DNA of 38,731 nucleotides, from positions 1 through 38,731 of the IMG/VR virus record IMGVR_UViG_3300021957_000111; one strand, 5' to 3'. Source of the stretch: a virus. Shown one piece after another: positions 22,059 to 35,400 of the stretch. A program made the translations under genes and the position numbers. The stretch's first letter is position 1. Each line of letters begins with the position of its first letter. The notes under the pieces were generated by a model, which worked only from the letters and a program-made list of their open reading frames with translations, searched no databases and was not told the DNA's origin.

Positions 22059-23417
22059 ATGGGATTAATCTTAAGAAATATAAAAGGTTCTGAGTTAACT
22101 TGGACAGAAGTAGATGGGAATTTTTCCCAACTATTGTATGATGTCACAATTTCAGGTACCCAACTACAATTTTTTACCAATAATGGAGTAAATGATGTTT
22201 TAAAAAGATCATTTGATTTATCCCAAATCCCAGGATTTGCAGGGGTTACTATTTATGATGATGGCACTGAAATTGAAACTGGTGTTACAGAATTAAACTT
22301 CTTTGGAGCTGGTATTGCTGGTATAACTACTGACGGTAATAATAAAGTTAATATAGAAATAGAAGGTGGTGGTGGTGGTGATACTTACACATTAGAAGCA
22401 GGCCCTAAATCAGGAACAAGTGTTCCTTTAAATTTAGATGCTGCAGCGGGAGCAGATTCTACTGTTAATCTTACAGAAGGAGCAGGTATTACTATTACAC
22501 AAACATCTGCAGATGAAATAACCATTGAGGCAACTGCAACAGAGCCACTTTTTACAAATGCAACCCCAACACCTTTAAATTTCCCAGGTAATTCCCCATT
22601 TGATACTATACCATCTGGTACAACATTTAATGCAAAAACATTTGAACAAATGATGAATTTAATGTTGTATCCAACTTTATACCCTACTTTAACTGCCCCT
22701 TCAAATGGTTTTAATGTAACAACAACTCCAAATATAAGTGGTAATTTTAGAGAAATAGGAACTGTGTATGATATGGTATCCACATTAATTAATTTAAATT
22801 CATCATTTAATAGAGGATCCATCAACCCAGATTATGGTACAGATGGGTTTAGAAGTGGTTTACCTAATGGATATGTTTATACTGGACCCAATGCAAATTT
22901 TACTATAGTTAGTACATCTTTAACTAATAATATAAATCTCGCGGGTTCATACACAATATTACAAGGTAATAACACATGGACATCAGCAGTTTCTTATGAT
23001 GCAGGTCAACAACCTCTAGACAGTGTAGGAGATAATTTTGATTCTCCACTTCCAGCAGGTACAACAAGTCCTCCAAAATCAAGATCACTGGTAGGTGTTT
23101 ACCCAGTATTTGCTACTACTTCTAATATTACTACTTTAACACAACAAGGACTCCAATCTATGAGTCAGAGAATTCAAGTAGCCATGGTAGCAGAAACAGG
23201 AGGAAATAAACAAACAATAGATATACCAGTAGCATGGTCAACAATAACAGGATTACAACAATTTAATACTTTGAGTGGTCAATGGGATACCATTAGTTTA
23301 TCCTCATTTACAGTTACATCAGTAACTAATACAATTCAAGGCAATATAGTTAATTATAATAGATACACACATAACGGATCTACCATAGGTGGTAGATCGC
23401 TAAGATTTTTAGTATAA
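22059..23417 (+). CDS. Tail-fibre-like structural protein
   Basis: The product has 452 residues. The N-terminus MGLILRNIKGSELTWTEVDG, then NFSQL, follows the 'K-G-x-x-L-T-W-x-E-x-D-x-N-F' pattern common at the start of phage fibre proteins. VTELNFFGAGIAGITTDGNN and EGAGITITQTSADEITIEAT are repeated beta 'G-A-G-I-x-I-T' elements of the kind found in fibre shafts. A poly-Gly hinge (EGGGGGD) lies near residue 106. The C-terminal half is Ser/Thr/Asn-rich with aromatic residues and ends RSLRFLV, without a recognisable lectin motif. It is separated by one base from the giant collagen-like gene, so the two probably build one fibre system (for example a baseplate-proximal part plus a distal shaft), which is an inference. 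Confidence 0.8.
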   Translation: MGLILRNIKGSELTWTEVDGNFSQLLYDVTISGTQLQFFTNNGVNDVLKRSFDLSQIPGFAGVTIYDDGTEIETGVTELNFFGAGIAGITTDGNNKVNIEIEGGGGGDTYTLEAGPKSGTSVPLNLDAAAGADSTVNLTEGAGITITQTSADEITIEATATEPLFTNATPTPLNFPGNSPFDTIPSGTTFNAKTFEQMMNLMLYPTLYPTLTAPSNGFNVTTTPNISGNFREIGTVYDMVSTLINLNSSFNRGSINPDYGTDGFRSGLPNGYVYTGPNANFTIVSTSLTNNINLAGSYTILQGNNTWTSAVSYDAGQQPLDSVGDNFDSPLPAGTTSPPKSRSLVGVYPVFATTSNITTLTQQGLQSMSQRIQVAMVAETGGNKQTIDIPVAWSTITGLQQFNTLSGQWDTISLSSFTVTSVTNTIQGNIVNYNRYTHNGSTIGGRSLRFLV

Positions 23418-23418
23418 T

Positions 23419-26400
23419 ATGGGAAGAGATAAAGGATTATTACCATTTGCAGGAAATTTCGAACCTGAAAAAGCGGGAGCATTTGATGCACGTGCAAACA
23501 TACCTACAAAGGCCGATTTAATTGTAGCTTCCAATTGGACTGCTAATGATGGAAATTCTTATGTTTATGAGGGTATGACTGTTACAGTTGCTCAAGATAC
23601 AACAACCGAAAATAATGGTATTTATGTTTTAGTAGACCCAAGTAATATTACAGCAGTTGATTACTCAGGTTGGATATTTATAGGAGCTGGTGGTGCATCC
23701 GGAGGATCAGGTACATCTGGTTCTTCAGGTTCTTCAGGTTCATCAGGTGCTTCAGGCGAATCAGGTGCTTCAGGTACAACAGGTACATCAGGAACCTCAG
23801 GTGAATCAGGTTCAAATGGTTCATCAGGTACAAGTGGAGAATCTAATACTTCAGGTTCAGCAGGTACTTCAGGAGAATCAGGAACTTCAGGCCTCGCAGG
23901 TACATCAGGCGAATCAGGTTCAAATGGTTCAATAGGTACATCAGGCGAATCAGGTACTTCAGGCGAATCAGGTACATCAGGTATATCAGGTACATCAGGT
24001 GAATCAGGAACTTCTGGTTCCGCAGGAACTTCAGGAGAATCAGGTACTTCAGGCGAATCAGGTACATCAGGCGAATCAGGTTCAAACGGTTCAAGTGGTA
24101 CATCAGGAGAATCAGGTACATCAGGTACATCAGGTATATCAGGTACATCAGGTACATCAGGTGAATCAGGAACTTCTGGTTCAGCAGGTACTTCAGGTGA
24201 AAGTGGAACAACAGGTTCAGCAGGAACTTCAGGAGAATCAGGAACATCAGGCTCAGCAGGAACTTCAGGCGAATCCGGTTCAAATGGTTCAAGTGGTACA
24301 TCAGGCGAATCAGGCACAAATGGCTCAAGTGGTACATCAGGAGAAGCAGGTTCAAATGGTTCAAGCGGTACTTCAGGAGAAAGTGGAACAACTGGTTCAA
24401 GTGGTACATCTGGAGAATCAGGTACAACTGGTTCAAGTGGTACATCTGGAGAATCAGGTTCAGCAGGTTCAGCAGGTACATCTGGTACTTCAGGCTCAAC
24501 AGGTACATCAGGTACTTCAGGAGAATCAAATACAAGCGGTTCAGCAGGGACATCTGGAACATCAGGTTCAAGTGGTACTGCAGGAACTTCAGGAGAATCT
24601 AACACATCTGGTAGTTCAGGTACTGCAGGTACTTCAGGTTCAAGTGGTACTGCAGGTACAAGTGGTGAATCAAATACAAGTGGTTCAGCAGGAACTTCAG
24701 GAACATCTGGTTCAAGTGGTACTGCAGGTACTTCGGGTGAATCAAATACAAGTGGTTCAGCAGGAACTTCAGGAACATCAGGTTCGACAGGTTCAGCTGG
24801 TACATCCGGAGAATCTAACACTTCAGGTTCAGCAGGTACATCAGGAACATCTGGTTCAAGCGGTTCAGCAGGTACTTCAGGTGAATCTAACACAAGTGGT
24901 TCAGCAGGAACCTCAGGAACATCAGGTTCAACAGGTACAGCAGGTACAAGTGGAGAATCAAATACAAGCGGTTCAGCAGGTACATCAGGTACTTCAGGTT
25001 CAAGTGGTACTGTAGGTACAAGTGGAGAATCTAATACATCAGGTTCAGCAGGTACTTCAGGAACATCGGGAACATCAGGTACAGTAGGTACAAGTGGAGA
25101 ATCAAATACAAGTGGTTCAGCAGGAACATCTGGAACTTCAGGTTCAAGTGGTACTGCAGGAACATCAGGTGAATCAAACACATCAGGCTCAGCAGGAACT
25201 TCAGGTACTTCAGGTTCGACAGGTTCAGCTGGTACATCAGGAGAATCAAACACATCAGGCTCAGCAGGAACTTCAGGTACTTCAGGTTCAACTGGAACCT
25301 CAGGTACAAGTGGAGAATCAAACACATCAGGTTCAGCAGGAACTTCAGGAACTTCAGGCACATCAGGTTCATCAGGAACTGCTGGTACAAGTGGTGAATC
25401 AAATACATCAGGTTCAGCAGGTACATCTGGAACTTCGGGTTCAACTGGAACTGCAGGAACATCAGGTGAATCAAATACAAGTGGTTCAGCGGGTACATCA
25501 GGTACTTCAGGATCAACAGGTACTGCAGGTACCTCAGGTGAATCAAATACTAGTGGTTCAGCAGGTACTTCAGGTACATCAGGCTCAACTGGAACTGCAG
25601 GTACTTCAGGAGAATCTAACACAAGTGGTTCAGCAGGTACATCAGGTACTTCGGGTTCAAGTGGCTCAGCAGGAACTTCAGGTGAATCAAATACTTCAGG
25701 TTCAGCGGGTACTTCAGGAACATCAGGTTCATCAGGTTCATCAGGAACAGCAGGAACTTCAGGAGAATCTAACACAAGTGGTTCAGCAGGAACATCAGGC
25801 ACATCAGGCTCAACTGGAACTGCAGGTACTTCAGGTGAATCTAATACTTCAGGTTCAGCAGGAACATCAGGCACATCAGGTTCATCAGGTTCAGCAGGAA
25901 CTTCGGGAGAATCAAATACAAGTGGTTCAGCAGGTACTTCAGGTACATCAGGTTCAACTGGAACTGCAGGTACAAGTGGTGAATCAGGAACATCAGGTTC
26001 AGCAGGAACTTCAGGTGAATCAGGTTCAAATGGCTCTTCAGGAACTTCAGGAGAATCAGGATCAACAGGCTCAAGTGGTACATCTGGAGAATCAGGTTCA
26101 AATGGTTCAGCAGGTACATCAGGTGAATCAGGAACTTCAGGCTCAGCAGGAACTTCAGGTGAATCAGGATCAAATGGTTCAAATGGTACTTCAGGAGAAA
26201 GTGGAACAACTGGTTCAGCAGGTACATCAGGCGAATCAGGTTCAAATGGTTCAAGCGGTACATCAGGCGAATCAGGTACAAACGGTTCAAGTGGTACTTC
26301 AGGTGAGTCAGGTTCAAATGGCTCAAGTGGTACATCTGGAGAAAGTGGAACAAATGGTTCAAGTGGTACTTCAGGCGAATCAGGTACAAACGGTTCAAGT

Positions 26401-29400
26401 GGCACTTCAGGTGAATCAGGATCAAATGGTTCAAATGGTACTTCAGGCGAGTCAGGAACATCAGGTTCAGCAGGAACTTCAGGTGAATCAGGTTCAAATG
26501 GTTCTTCAGGAACATCAGGTGAATCTAATACATCAGGTTCATCGGGTACTTCAGGTACATCAGGAGAAAATGGCTCAAGTGGTACATCTGGTGAATCAGG
26601 AACTTCAGGTTCAACTGGTACTTCAGGTACATCAGGTGAATCAGGTTCAAATGGTTCTGCAGGTACAAGTGGAGAATCAGGAACATCAGGCTCAGCAGGA
26701 ACTTCAGGTGAATCTGGATCAAATGGTTCAAATGGTACTTCAGGTGAATCAGGCACAAATGGCTCAAGCGGTACTTCAGGCGAATCAGGTTCAAATGGCT
26801 CAAGTGGCACTTCAGGAGAATCAGGTTCAGCAGGTACTTCAGGTGAATCTAATACTTCAGGTTCAACAGGAACTTCAGGTACATCAGGAGAAAATGGTTC
26901 AAGTGGTACTTCAGGCGAATCAGGAACCTCAGGTTCAACTGGTACTTCAGGTGAATCAGGTTCAAATGGTTCTGCAGGTACATCAGGCGAATCTGGTACA
27001 AGTGGTTCTGCAGGAACTTCAGGAGAATCAGGTACAAATGGCTCAAGTGGTACTTCAGGTGAATCAGGAACAAATGGCTCAAGTGGTACATCAGGTGAAT
27101 CAGGAACAAATGGCTCAAGTGGTACTTCAGGTACTTCAGGAGAATCAGGATCAGCAGGTACTTCAGGTGAATCTAATACTTCAGGTTCAGCAGGAACTTC
27201 AGGTACATCAGGTGAATCAGGATCAGCAGGTACATCAGGTGAATCTAATACATCAGGTTCAACTGGTACTTCAGGCACATCAGGAGAAAATGGTTCAAGC
27301 GGTACTTCAGGCGAATCAGGAACTTCAGGCTCAGCAGGAACTTCAGGCGAATCAGGTTCAAATGGTTCAAGCGGTACTTCAGGCGAATCAGGAACAAATG
27401 GTTCAAGTGGTTCTGCAGGAACATCAGGTGAAAATGGTTCAAGTGGTACTTCAGGCGAATCAGGAGAATCTGGTACAAGTGGTTCAGCGGGTACTTCAGG
27501 AGAAGCAGGATCATCAGGTGATAGTAAAGAATCAGGAACAAGCGGTTCAAGTGGATCTGCAGGTACAACTGGAGAAGCAGGATCATCAGGTGATAGTAAA
27601 GAATCAGGAACAAGTGGTTCAAGTGGTTCTGCAGGAACATCAGGTGAAAATGGTTCAACAGGTACAAGCGGTATAGCAGGAGAAAGTGGAACTTCAGGTT
27701 CATCCGGAACATCAGGTGAAAATGGTTCAACTGGTACAAGTGGTATAGCAGGAGAAAGTGGAACAAACGGTTCAAGCGGTACTTCAGGAGAAAATGGTTC
27801 TACAGGTACAAATGGTGAAGCAGGCGAGTCAGGTTCAGATGGAACAAACGGAACATCAGGAGAAGATGGTTCAACTGGATCAAATGGTGATGCAGGTGAG
27901 TCAGGTTCAGATGGTACTAATGGTACTTCAGGAGAAGATGGTTCAACAGGTTCAAATGGAGAAGCTGGAGAAAGTGGTTCAGACGGAACAAATGGAACAT
28001 CTGGAGAAAATGGTTCAACAGGATCTAACGGAGCCGATGGTGAATCAGGTTCAGATGGTACAAGTGGTACTTCAGGAGAAAATGGTTCAACAGGTACTAA
28101 TGGAGCAGCAGGTGAGTCAGGCTCGGATGGTACAAATGGAACTTCAGGTGAAAACGGTTCAACAGGTACAAGTGGTGAAGCAGGCGAATCAGGTTCAAAT
28201 GGTTCATCAGGTACATCAGGTGAAAATGGTTCAACTGGTACAAGTGGTATAGCAGGGGAAAGTGGAACAAGCGGTTCATCAGGTACATCAGGTGAAAACG
28301 GCTCAACAGGTACAAACGGTGAAGCTGGAGAAAGTGGTTCAGATGGTACTAATGGTACTTCAGGTGAGAATGGCTCAACAGGGTCTAATGGAGCAGCAGG
28401 TGAGTCAGGTTCAGATGGTACTAATGGAACATCAGGTATAAACGGTTCAACAGGTTCTAATGGAGCAGCAGGAGAAAGTGGTGCAGATGGAACAAATGGT
28501 ACATCAGGAGAAGATGGTTCAACAGGTACAACAGGTGAAGCAGGTGAGTCAGGAGCTGATGGAACATCAGGAACTTCAGGTGTAAATGGTTCTACTGGTT
28601 CAAACGGAGCAGATGGCGAATCAGGTGCTAATGGTTCATCAGGTACATCAGGTGAAAATGGTTCAACAGGATCTAATGGAGTAGCAGGCGAATCAGGTTC
28701 AGATGGTACAAGTGGTACTTCAGGAGAAAATGGTTCAACTGGTACTAATGGTGAAGCTGGAGAAAGCGGTGCAGATGGTACAAATGGAACAAGTGGAGAA
28801 GACGGCTCAACAGGTACAAATGGTGAAGCAGGTGAGTCAGGTGCTAATGGTACAAGCGGTACTTCAGGAGTTAATGGTTCAACAGGATCAAATGGTGCTG
28901 ATGGCGAATCAGGTGCTAATGGAACATCAGGTACATCAGGTGAAAACGGTTCAACAGGGTCTAATGGAGCAGCAGGTGAATCAGGTTCAGATGGTACTAA
29001 CGGTACTTCAGGAGAAAATGGTTCAACAGGTACAAATGGTGAAGCAGGTGAGTCAGGTGCTAATGGTTCATCAGGTACATCAGGTGAAAATGGTTCAACA
29101 GGTACAACAGGTGATGCAGGTGAGTCAGGAGCTGATGGAACATCAGGAACCTCAGGTGAAAACGGATCAACAGGTACAAACGGAGAAGCAGGTGAATCAG
29201 GTGCTAATGGTTCATCAGGTACATCAGGTGAAAATGGTTCAACAGGATCTAACGGAGCCGATGGTGAATCAGGTGCTAATGGTACTAGCGGAACATCAGG
29301 TGAAAATGGTTCAACTGGTACAACAGGTGATGCAGGTGAAAGCGGAGCAGATGGTACTAACGGTACTTCAGGAGAAAATGGTTCAGTAGGTTCTAGTGGT

Positions 29401-32400
29401 GAAGCAGGCGAATCAGGTTCAAATGGTTCTGCAGGAACATCAGGTGAAAATGGTTCAACAGGTACAAGCGGTATAGCAGGGGAAAGTGGAATAAATGGTT
29501 CATCAGGTACTTCAGGTGAAAATGGTTCAACAGGTTCAAACGGAGCAGCAGGTGAAAGCGGAGCTGATGGTACTAGCGGAACATCAGGAGTTAATGGTTC
29601 AACAGGATCAAATGGTGCAGACGGAGAATCAGGAGCAGACGGAACAAATGGAACATCAGGTGAAAATGGTTCAACTGGATCAAATGGTGATGCAGGCGAA
29701 TCAGGTTCAGACGGAACAAACGGAACAAGTGGTGAGAATGGTTCAACAGGTACAAATGGTGAAGCAGGTGAGTCAGGTGCTAATGGTTCATCAGGTACAT
29801 CAGGTGAAAATGGTTCAACAGGATCTAACGGAGCCGATGGTGAATCAGGTTCAGATGGTACAAGTGGTACTTCAGGTGAAAATGGTTCAACAGGTTCTAA
29901 TGGAGCCGATGGTGAATCAGGTTCAGATGGAACAAACGGAACAAGCGGTGAAGATGGCTCAACAGGTACAAATGGAGACGCAGGCGAATCAGGTTCAGAT
30001 GGTACAAACGGAACAAGTGGAGAAGACGGCTCAACAGGTACAAATGGTGAAGCAGGAGAAAGTGGCTCAGATGGAACAAATGGAACATCTGGAGAAAATG
30101 GTTCTACAGGATCAAATGGTGCTGATGGTGAATCAGGTGCTAATGGTACTAGCGGAACATCAGGAGAAAATGGTTCAATAGGATCAAATGGTGCTGATGG
30201 CGAATCAGGTGCTAATGGTACTAGCGGAACATCAGGTGAAAATGGTTCAACAGGTTCTAATGGAGCCGATGGTGAGTCAGGTTCAGATGGTACCAACGGA
30301 ACATCAGGAGAAGATGGTTCAACAGGTACAACTGGGGATGCTGGAGAAAGCGGAGCTGATGGAACAAGTGGTACTTCAGGTGAAAATGGTTCAACAGGTT
30401 CAAATGGAGCAAATGGCGAATCAGGTGCTAATGGAACAAGCGGTACTTCAGGAGTTAATGGTTCAACAGGATCAAATGGTGCAAACGGAGAATCAGGAGC
30501 AGATGGTACTAATGGTACTTCAGGTGAAAATGGTTCTCAAGGATCTAATGGAGCAGGTGGTGAGTCAGGTGCTAATGGAACAAATGGTACTTCAGGAGAA
30601 GATGGTTCAACAGGTACTAATGGTGAGGCAGGCGAATCAGGTTCAGATGGAACAAACGGAACAAGTGGTGAGAATGGTTCAACTGGTACTAATGGTGAAG
30701 CAGGTGAGTCAGGTGCTAATGGAACATCAGGTACATCAGGTGAAGATGGTTCTACAGGATCAAATGGTGCTGATGGCGAATCAGGTGCTAATGGAACATC
30801 AGGTACATCAGGTGAAAATGGTTCTACAGGATCAAATGGTGCTGATGGCGAATCAGGTGCTAATGGTACTAGCGGAACATCAGGTGAAAACGGCTCAACA
30901 GGTACAAACGGAGAAGCAGGTGAATCAGGTTCAGATGGAACAAACGGAACATCAGGAGAAGATGGTTCAACAGGTTCAAGTGGAGATGATGGTGAAAGTG
31001 GAGCGGATGGAACAAGTGGTACTTCAGGTATAAACGGTTCAATAGGTTCAAACGGAGCAAATGGCGAATCAGGTGCTAATGGAACAAGCGGTACTTCAGG
31101 AGAAAATGGTTCAATAGGATCAAATGGTGCAAACGGAGAATCAGGTGCAGATGGAACAAATGGAACATCAGGAGAAGATGGTTCTCAAGGTTCAAACGGA
31201 GCAGGTGGAGAAAGTGGTGCAGATGGTACTAACGGTACTTCAGGAGAAAATGGTTCAACTGGTACAACTGGGGATGCTGGAGAAAGCGGAGCTGATGGTA
31301 CTAGCGGAACATCAGGTGTAAACGGCTCAACAGGTTCAAACGGAGCAGCAGGACAATCAGGTGCTAATGGTACAAGCGGTACTTCAGGAGAAAATGGTTC
31401 TACAGGATCTAACGGAGCAAATGGAGAATCAGGAGCAGATGGTACATCAGGAACATCAGGTGAAAATGGTTCTACTGGTACAAACGGAGCAGCAGGAGAA
31501 AGTGGTGCTAATGGAACAAATGGAACAAGTGGAGAAGATGGCTCAACAGGTACAAATGGAGACGCAGGCGAATCAGGTTCAGATGGTACAAACGGAACTT
31601 CAGGTGAAAATGGTTCAACAGGTTCAAGTGGAGATGATGGTGAAAGTGGAGCTGATGGAACAAGCGGTACTTCAGGTGAAAATGGTTCAACAGGTTCAAA
31701 CGGAGCAGCAGGTGAAAGCGGAGCAGATGGTACATCAGGAACATCAGGTGTAAACGGCTCAACAGGTTCAAACGGAGCAAACGGAGAATCAGGAGCAGAC
31801 GGAACAAATGGAACATCAGGTGAAAACGGTTCAACAGGTACAAATGGAGATGCAGGAGAAAGCGGTGCAGATGGAACAAATGGAACATCTGGAGAAAATG
31901 GTTCAACAGGTACAACTGGGGATGCTGGAGAAAGCGGAGCTGATGGTACTAGCGGAACATCAGGTGTAAATGGTTCTATAGGGTCAAATGGCGCAGCAGG
32001 TCAATCAGGTGCAGATGGTACTAACGGAACATCAGGTATAAATGGTTCTACAGGATCTAACGGAGCAAATGGAGAATCAGGAGCAGATGGTACATCAGGA
32101 ACATCAGGAGAAGATGGTTCTCAAGGTTCAAACGGAGCAGGTGGAGAAAGTGGTGCAGATGGTACTAACGGTACTTCAGGAGAAAATGGTTCAACAGGTA
32201 CAACTGGAGATGCAGGCGAATCAGGTGCTGATGGTACAAGCGGTACTTCAGGAGAAGATGGCTCAACAGGTACAAACGGTGAAGCAGGAGAAAGTGGAGC
32301 GGATGGAACAAGTGGTACTTCAGGTGAAAATGGTTCTACTGGTTCTAACGGAGCAAATGGAGAATCAGGAGCAGATGGTACATCAGGAACATCAGGTGTA

Positions 32401-35400
32401 AACGGCTCAACAGGTTCAAACGGAGCAAACGGAGAATCAGGTGCAGATGGAACAAACGGAACAAGTGGAGAAGATGGTTCAACAGGTACAAATGGAGATG
32501 CAGGAGAAAGCGGTGCAGATGGAACAAATGGAACATCTGGAGAAAATGGTTCAACAGGTACAAATGGTGAAGCAGGTGAGTCAGGTGCTAATGGTACAAG
32601 CGGTACTTCAGGAGTTAATGGTTCAACAGGATCAAATGGTGCAAACGGAGAATCAGGAGCAGACGGAACAAATGGAACAAGTGGTGAAGATGGTTCTCAA
32701 GGTTCAAACGGAGCAGCAGGTGAAAGCGGAGCTGACGGAACAAATGGAACAAGCGGTGAAGATGGTTCAACTGGTACCAATGGTGAAGCAGGTGAATCAG
32801 GCTCAGATGGAACAAACGGAACATCTGGAGAAGATGGCTCAACAGGTACAAACGGTGAAGCAGGAGAAAGTGGATCAGACGGAACAAACGGAACAAGTGG
32901 TGTAAACGGCTCAACAGGTTCAAACGGAGCAGCAGGACAATCAGGTGCTAATGGTACAAGCGGTACTTCAGGAGAAAATGGTTCAACAGGATCTAATGGT
33001 GCAGGTGGTGAATCAGGTGCAGACGGAACAAATGGAACATCAGGAGAAGATGGTTCTCAAGGTTCAAACGGAGCAGGTGGAGAAAGTGGTGCAGACGGAA
33101 CGAATGGTACTTCAGGTGAAGATGGTTCAACTGGTACAACTGGAGATGCAGGTCAATCAGGTGCGGACGGAACAAACGGTACTTCAGGAGAAGATGGCTC
33201 AACTGGTACTAATGGTGAGGCAGGCGAATCAGGTTCAGATGGAACAAACGGAACAAGTGGTGAAAACGGCTCAACAGGTTCAAACGGAGCAGCAGGTGAA
33301 TCAGGTGCTGATGGAACATCAGGAACATCAGGTGAAAACGGTTCAACAGGTACAAACGGAGAAGCTGGAGAAAGCGGTGCAGACGGAACAAACGGAACTT
33401 CAGGTGAAAACGGATCAACAGGTACAAACGGAGACGCAGGCGAATCAGGTTCAGATGGTACAAATGGTACAAGCGGTGAAAACGGATCAACAGGTACAAA
33501 CGGAGAAGCAGGTGAATCAGGTTCAGATGGTACAAATGGTACTTCTGGAGAAGATGGTTCTCAAGGTTCTAACGGAGCAGGTGGAGAAAGTGGTGCAGAC
33601 GGAACGAATGGTACTTCAGGTGAAGATGGTTCTCAAGGTTCAAATGGAGCAGGTGGACAATCTGGAGCAGATGGTACTAACGGAACAAGTGGAGAAGATG
33701 GTTCAACAGGTACAAATGGAGATGCAGGAGAAAGCGGAGCTGATGGTACTAGCGGAACATCAGGTATAAACGGCTCAACAGGTTCAAACGGAGCAGCAGG
33801 CGAATCAGGTGCAGATGGTACAAACGGAACTTCAGGTGAAAATGGTTCAACAGGATCTAATGGAGTAGCAGGTCAATCAGGTTCAGATGGTACTAACGGT
33901 ACATCAGGTGAAAACGGATCAACAGGTACAAACGGAGAAGCAGGTGAATCAGGTGCAGATGGTACAAATGGTACTTCTGGAGAAGATGGTTCTCAAGGTT
34001 CAAACGGAGCAGGTGGTGAATCAGGAGCTGATGGTACTAATGGTACAAGCGGTGAAAATGGTTCAACTGGTACTAATGGTGATGCAGGTCAATCAGGTGC
34101 GGACGGAACAAACGGTACTTCAGGAGAAGATGGTTCAACTGGTACAAACGGAGAAGCAGGCGAATCAGGCTCAGATGGAACGAATGGTACTTCAGGTAAA
34201 AATGGTTCTACTGGTTCAAACGGAGCAGCAGGACAATCAGGTTCAGATGGTACTAATGGTACAAGCGGTGAAAACGGCTCAACAGGTACAAATGGTGAAG
34301 CAGGACAAAGTGGTGCTGATGGTACTAACGGAACATCAGGAGAAGATGGTTCTCAAGGATCTAATGGTGCAGGTGGACAATCAGGTGCTGATGGTACAAA
34401 TGGTACTTCAGGAGAAGATGGTTCTCAAGGTACCAATGGTGATGGGGGGCAAAGTGGTGCTGATGGAACAAATGGAACATCAGGAGAAGATGGTTCAACA
34501 GGTACAAACGGAGAAGCAGGCGAATCAGGTGCTGATGGTACAAATGGTACTTCAGGTGAAAACGGCTCAACAGGTTCAAATGGAGCAGCGGGACAATCAG
34601 GTTCAGATGGTACTAATGGAACGAGTGGAGAAAATGGTTCAACAGGTACAAATGGTGAAGCAGGAGAAAGCGGTGCAGACGGAACAAACGGAACAAGCGG
34701 TGAAAACGGCTCAACAGGATCTAATGGTGCAGCAGGACAATCAGGTTCAGATGGTACTAATGGAACGAGTGGAGAAGATGGTTCTCAAGGTACAAATGGA
34801 GATGCAGGCGAATCAGGCTCAGATGGTACTAACGGAACTTCTGGAGAAGATGGTTCAACAGGTACAAATGGAGATGCAGGTCAATCAGGTGCAGACGGAA
34901 CAAACGGAACAAGTGGTGAAGATGGTTCAGTAGGATCAAATGGTGATGGAGGTGCATCAGGAGCTGATGGTACAAATGGAACATCAGGTGAAGATGGTTC
35001 TCAAGGATCTAATGGAGCAGGCGGACAATCAGGTGCTGATGGTACTAATGGTACATCAGGTGAAGATGGTTCTCAAGGTTCTAACGGAGCAGGTGGACAA
35101 TCAGGTGCTGATGGTACTAATGGTACATCAGGTGAAGATGGTTCAACTGGTACTAATGGTGAAGCAGGTGAGTCAGGTGCTGATGGTACAAATGGTACTT
35201 CAGGTGAAAATGGTTCAACAGGATCTAATGGAGCAGCAGGACAAAGTGGTGCTGATGGTACTAACGGAACATCAGGAGAAGATGGTTCTAATGGAACATC
35301 AGGAGATGCAGGTCAATCAGGTGCTGATGGTACTAATGGTACATCAGGAGAAGATGGTTCAACAGGTACAAACGGAGAAGCAGGTCAATCAGGTTCAGAT

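Noticed and set aside
25094-27676. Long plus-strand frames rich in Gln, Val and Met within the array (e.g. 860 codons)
   Set aside because: Another-frame shadows of the same repeats (CAG-GTA-type reading); they start and stop at random synonymous changes.
23661-30296. A 2211-codon open frame on the minus strand, Pro/Glu/Val-rich
   Set aside because: It is the antisense shadow of the Gly-x-y array: GGT/GGA read backwards gives Pro codons, and the repeat contains no stop in that frame. It has no start context, and the composition follows directly from the sense repeats.
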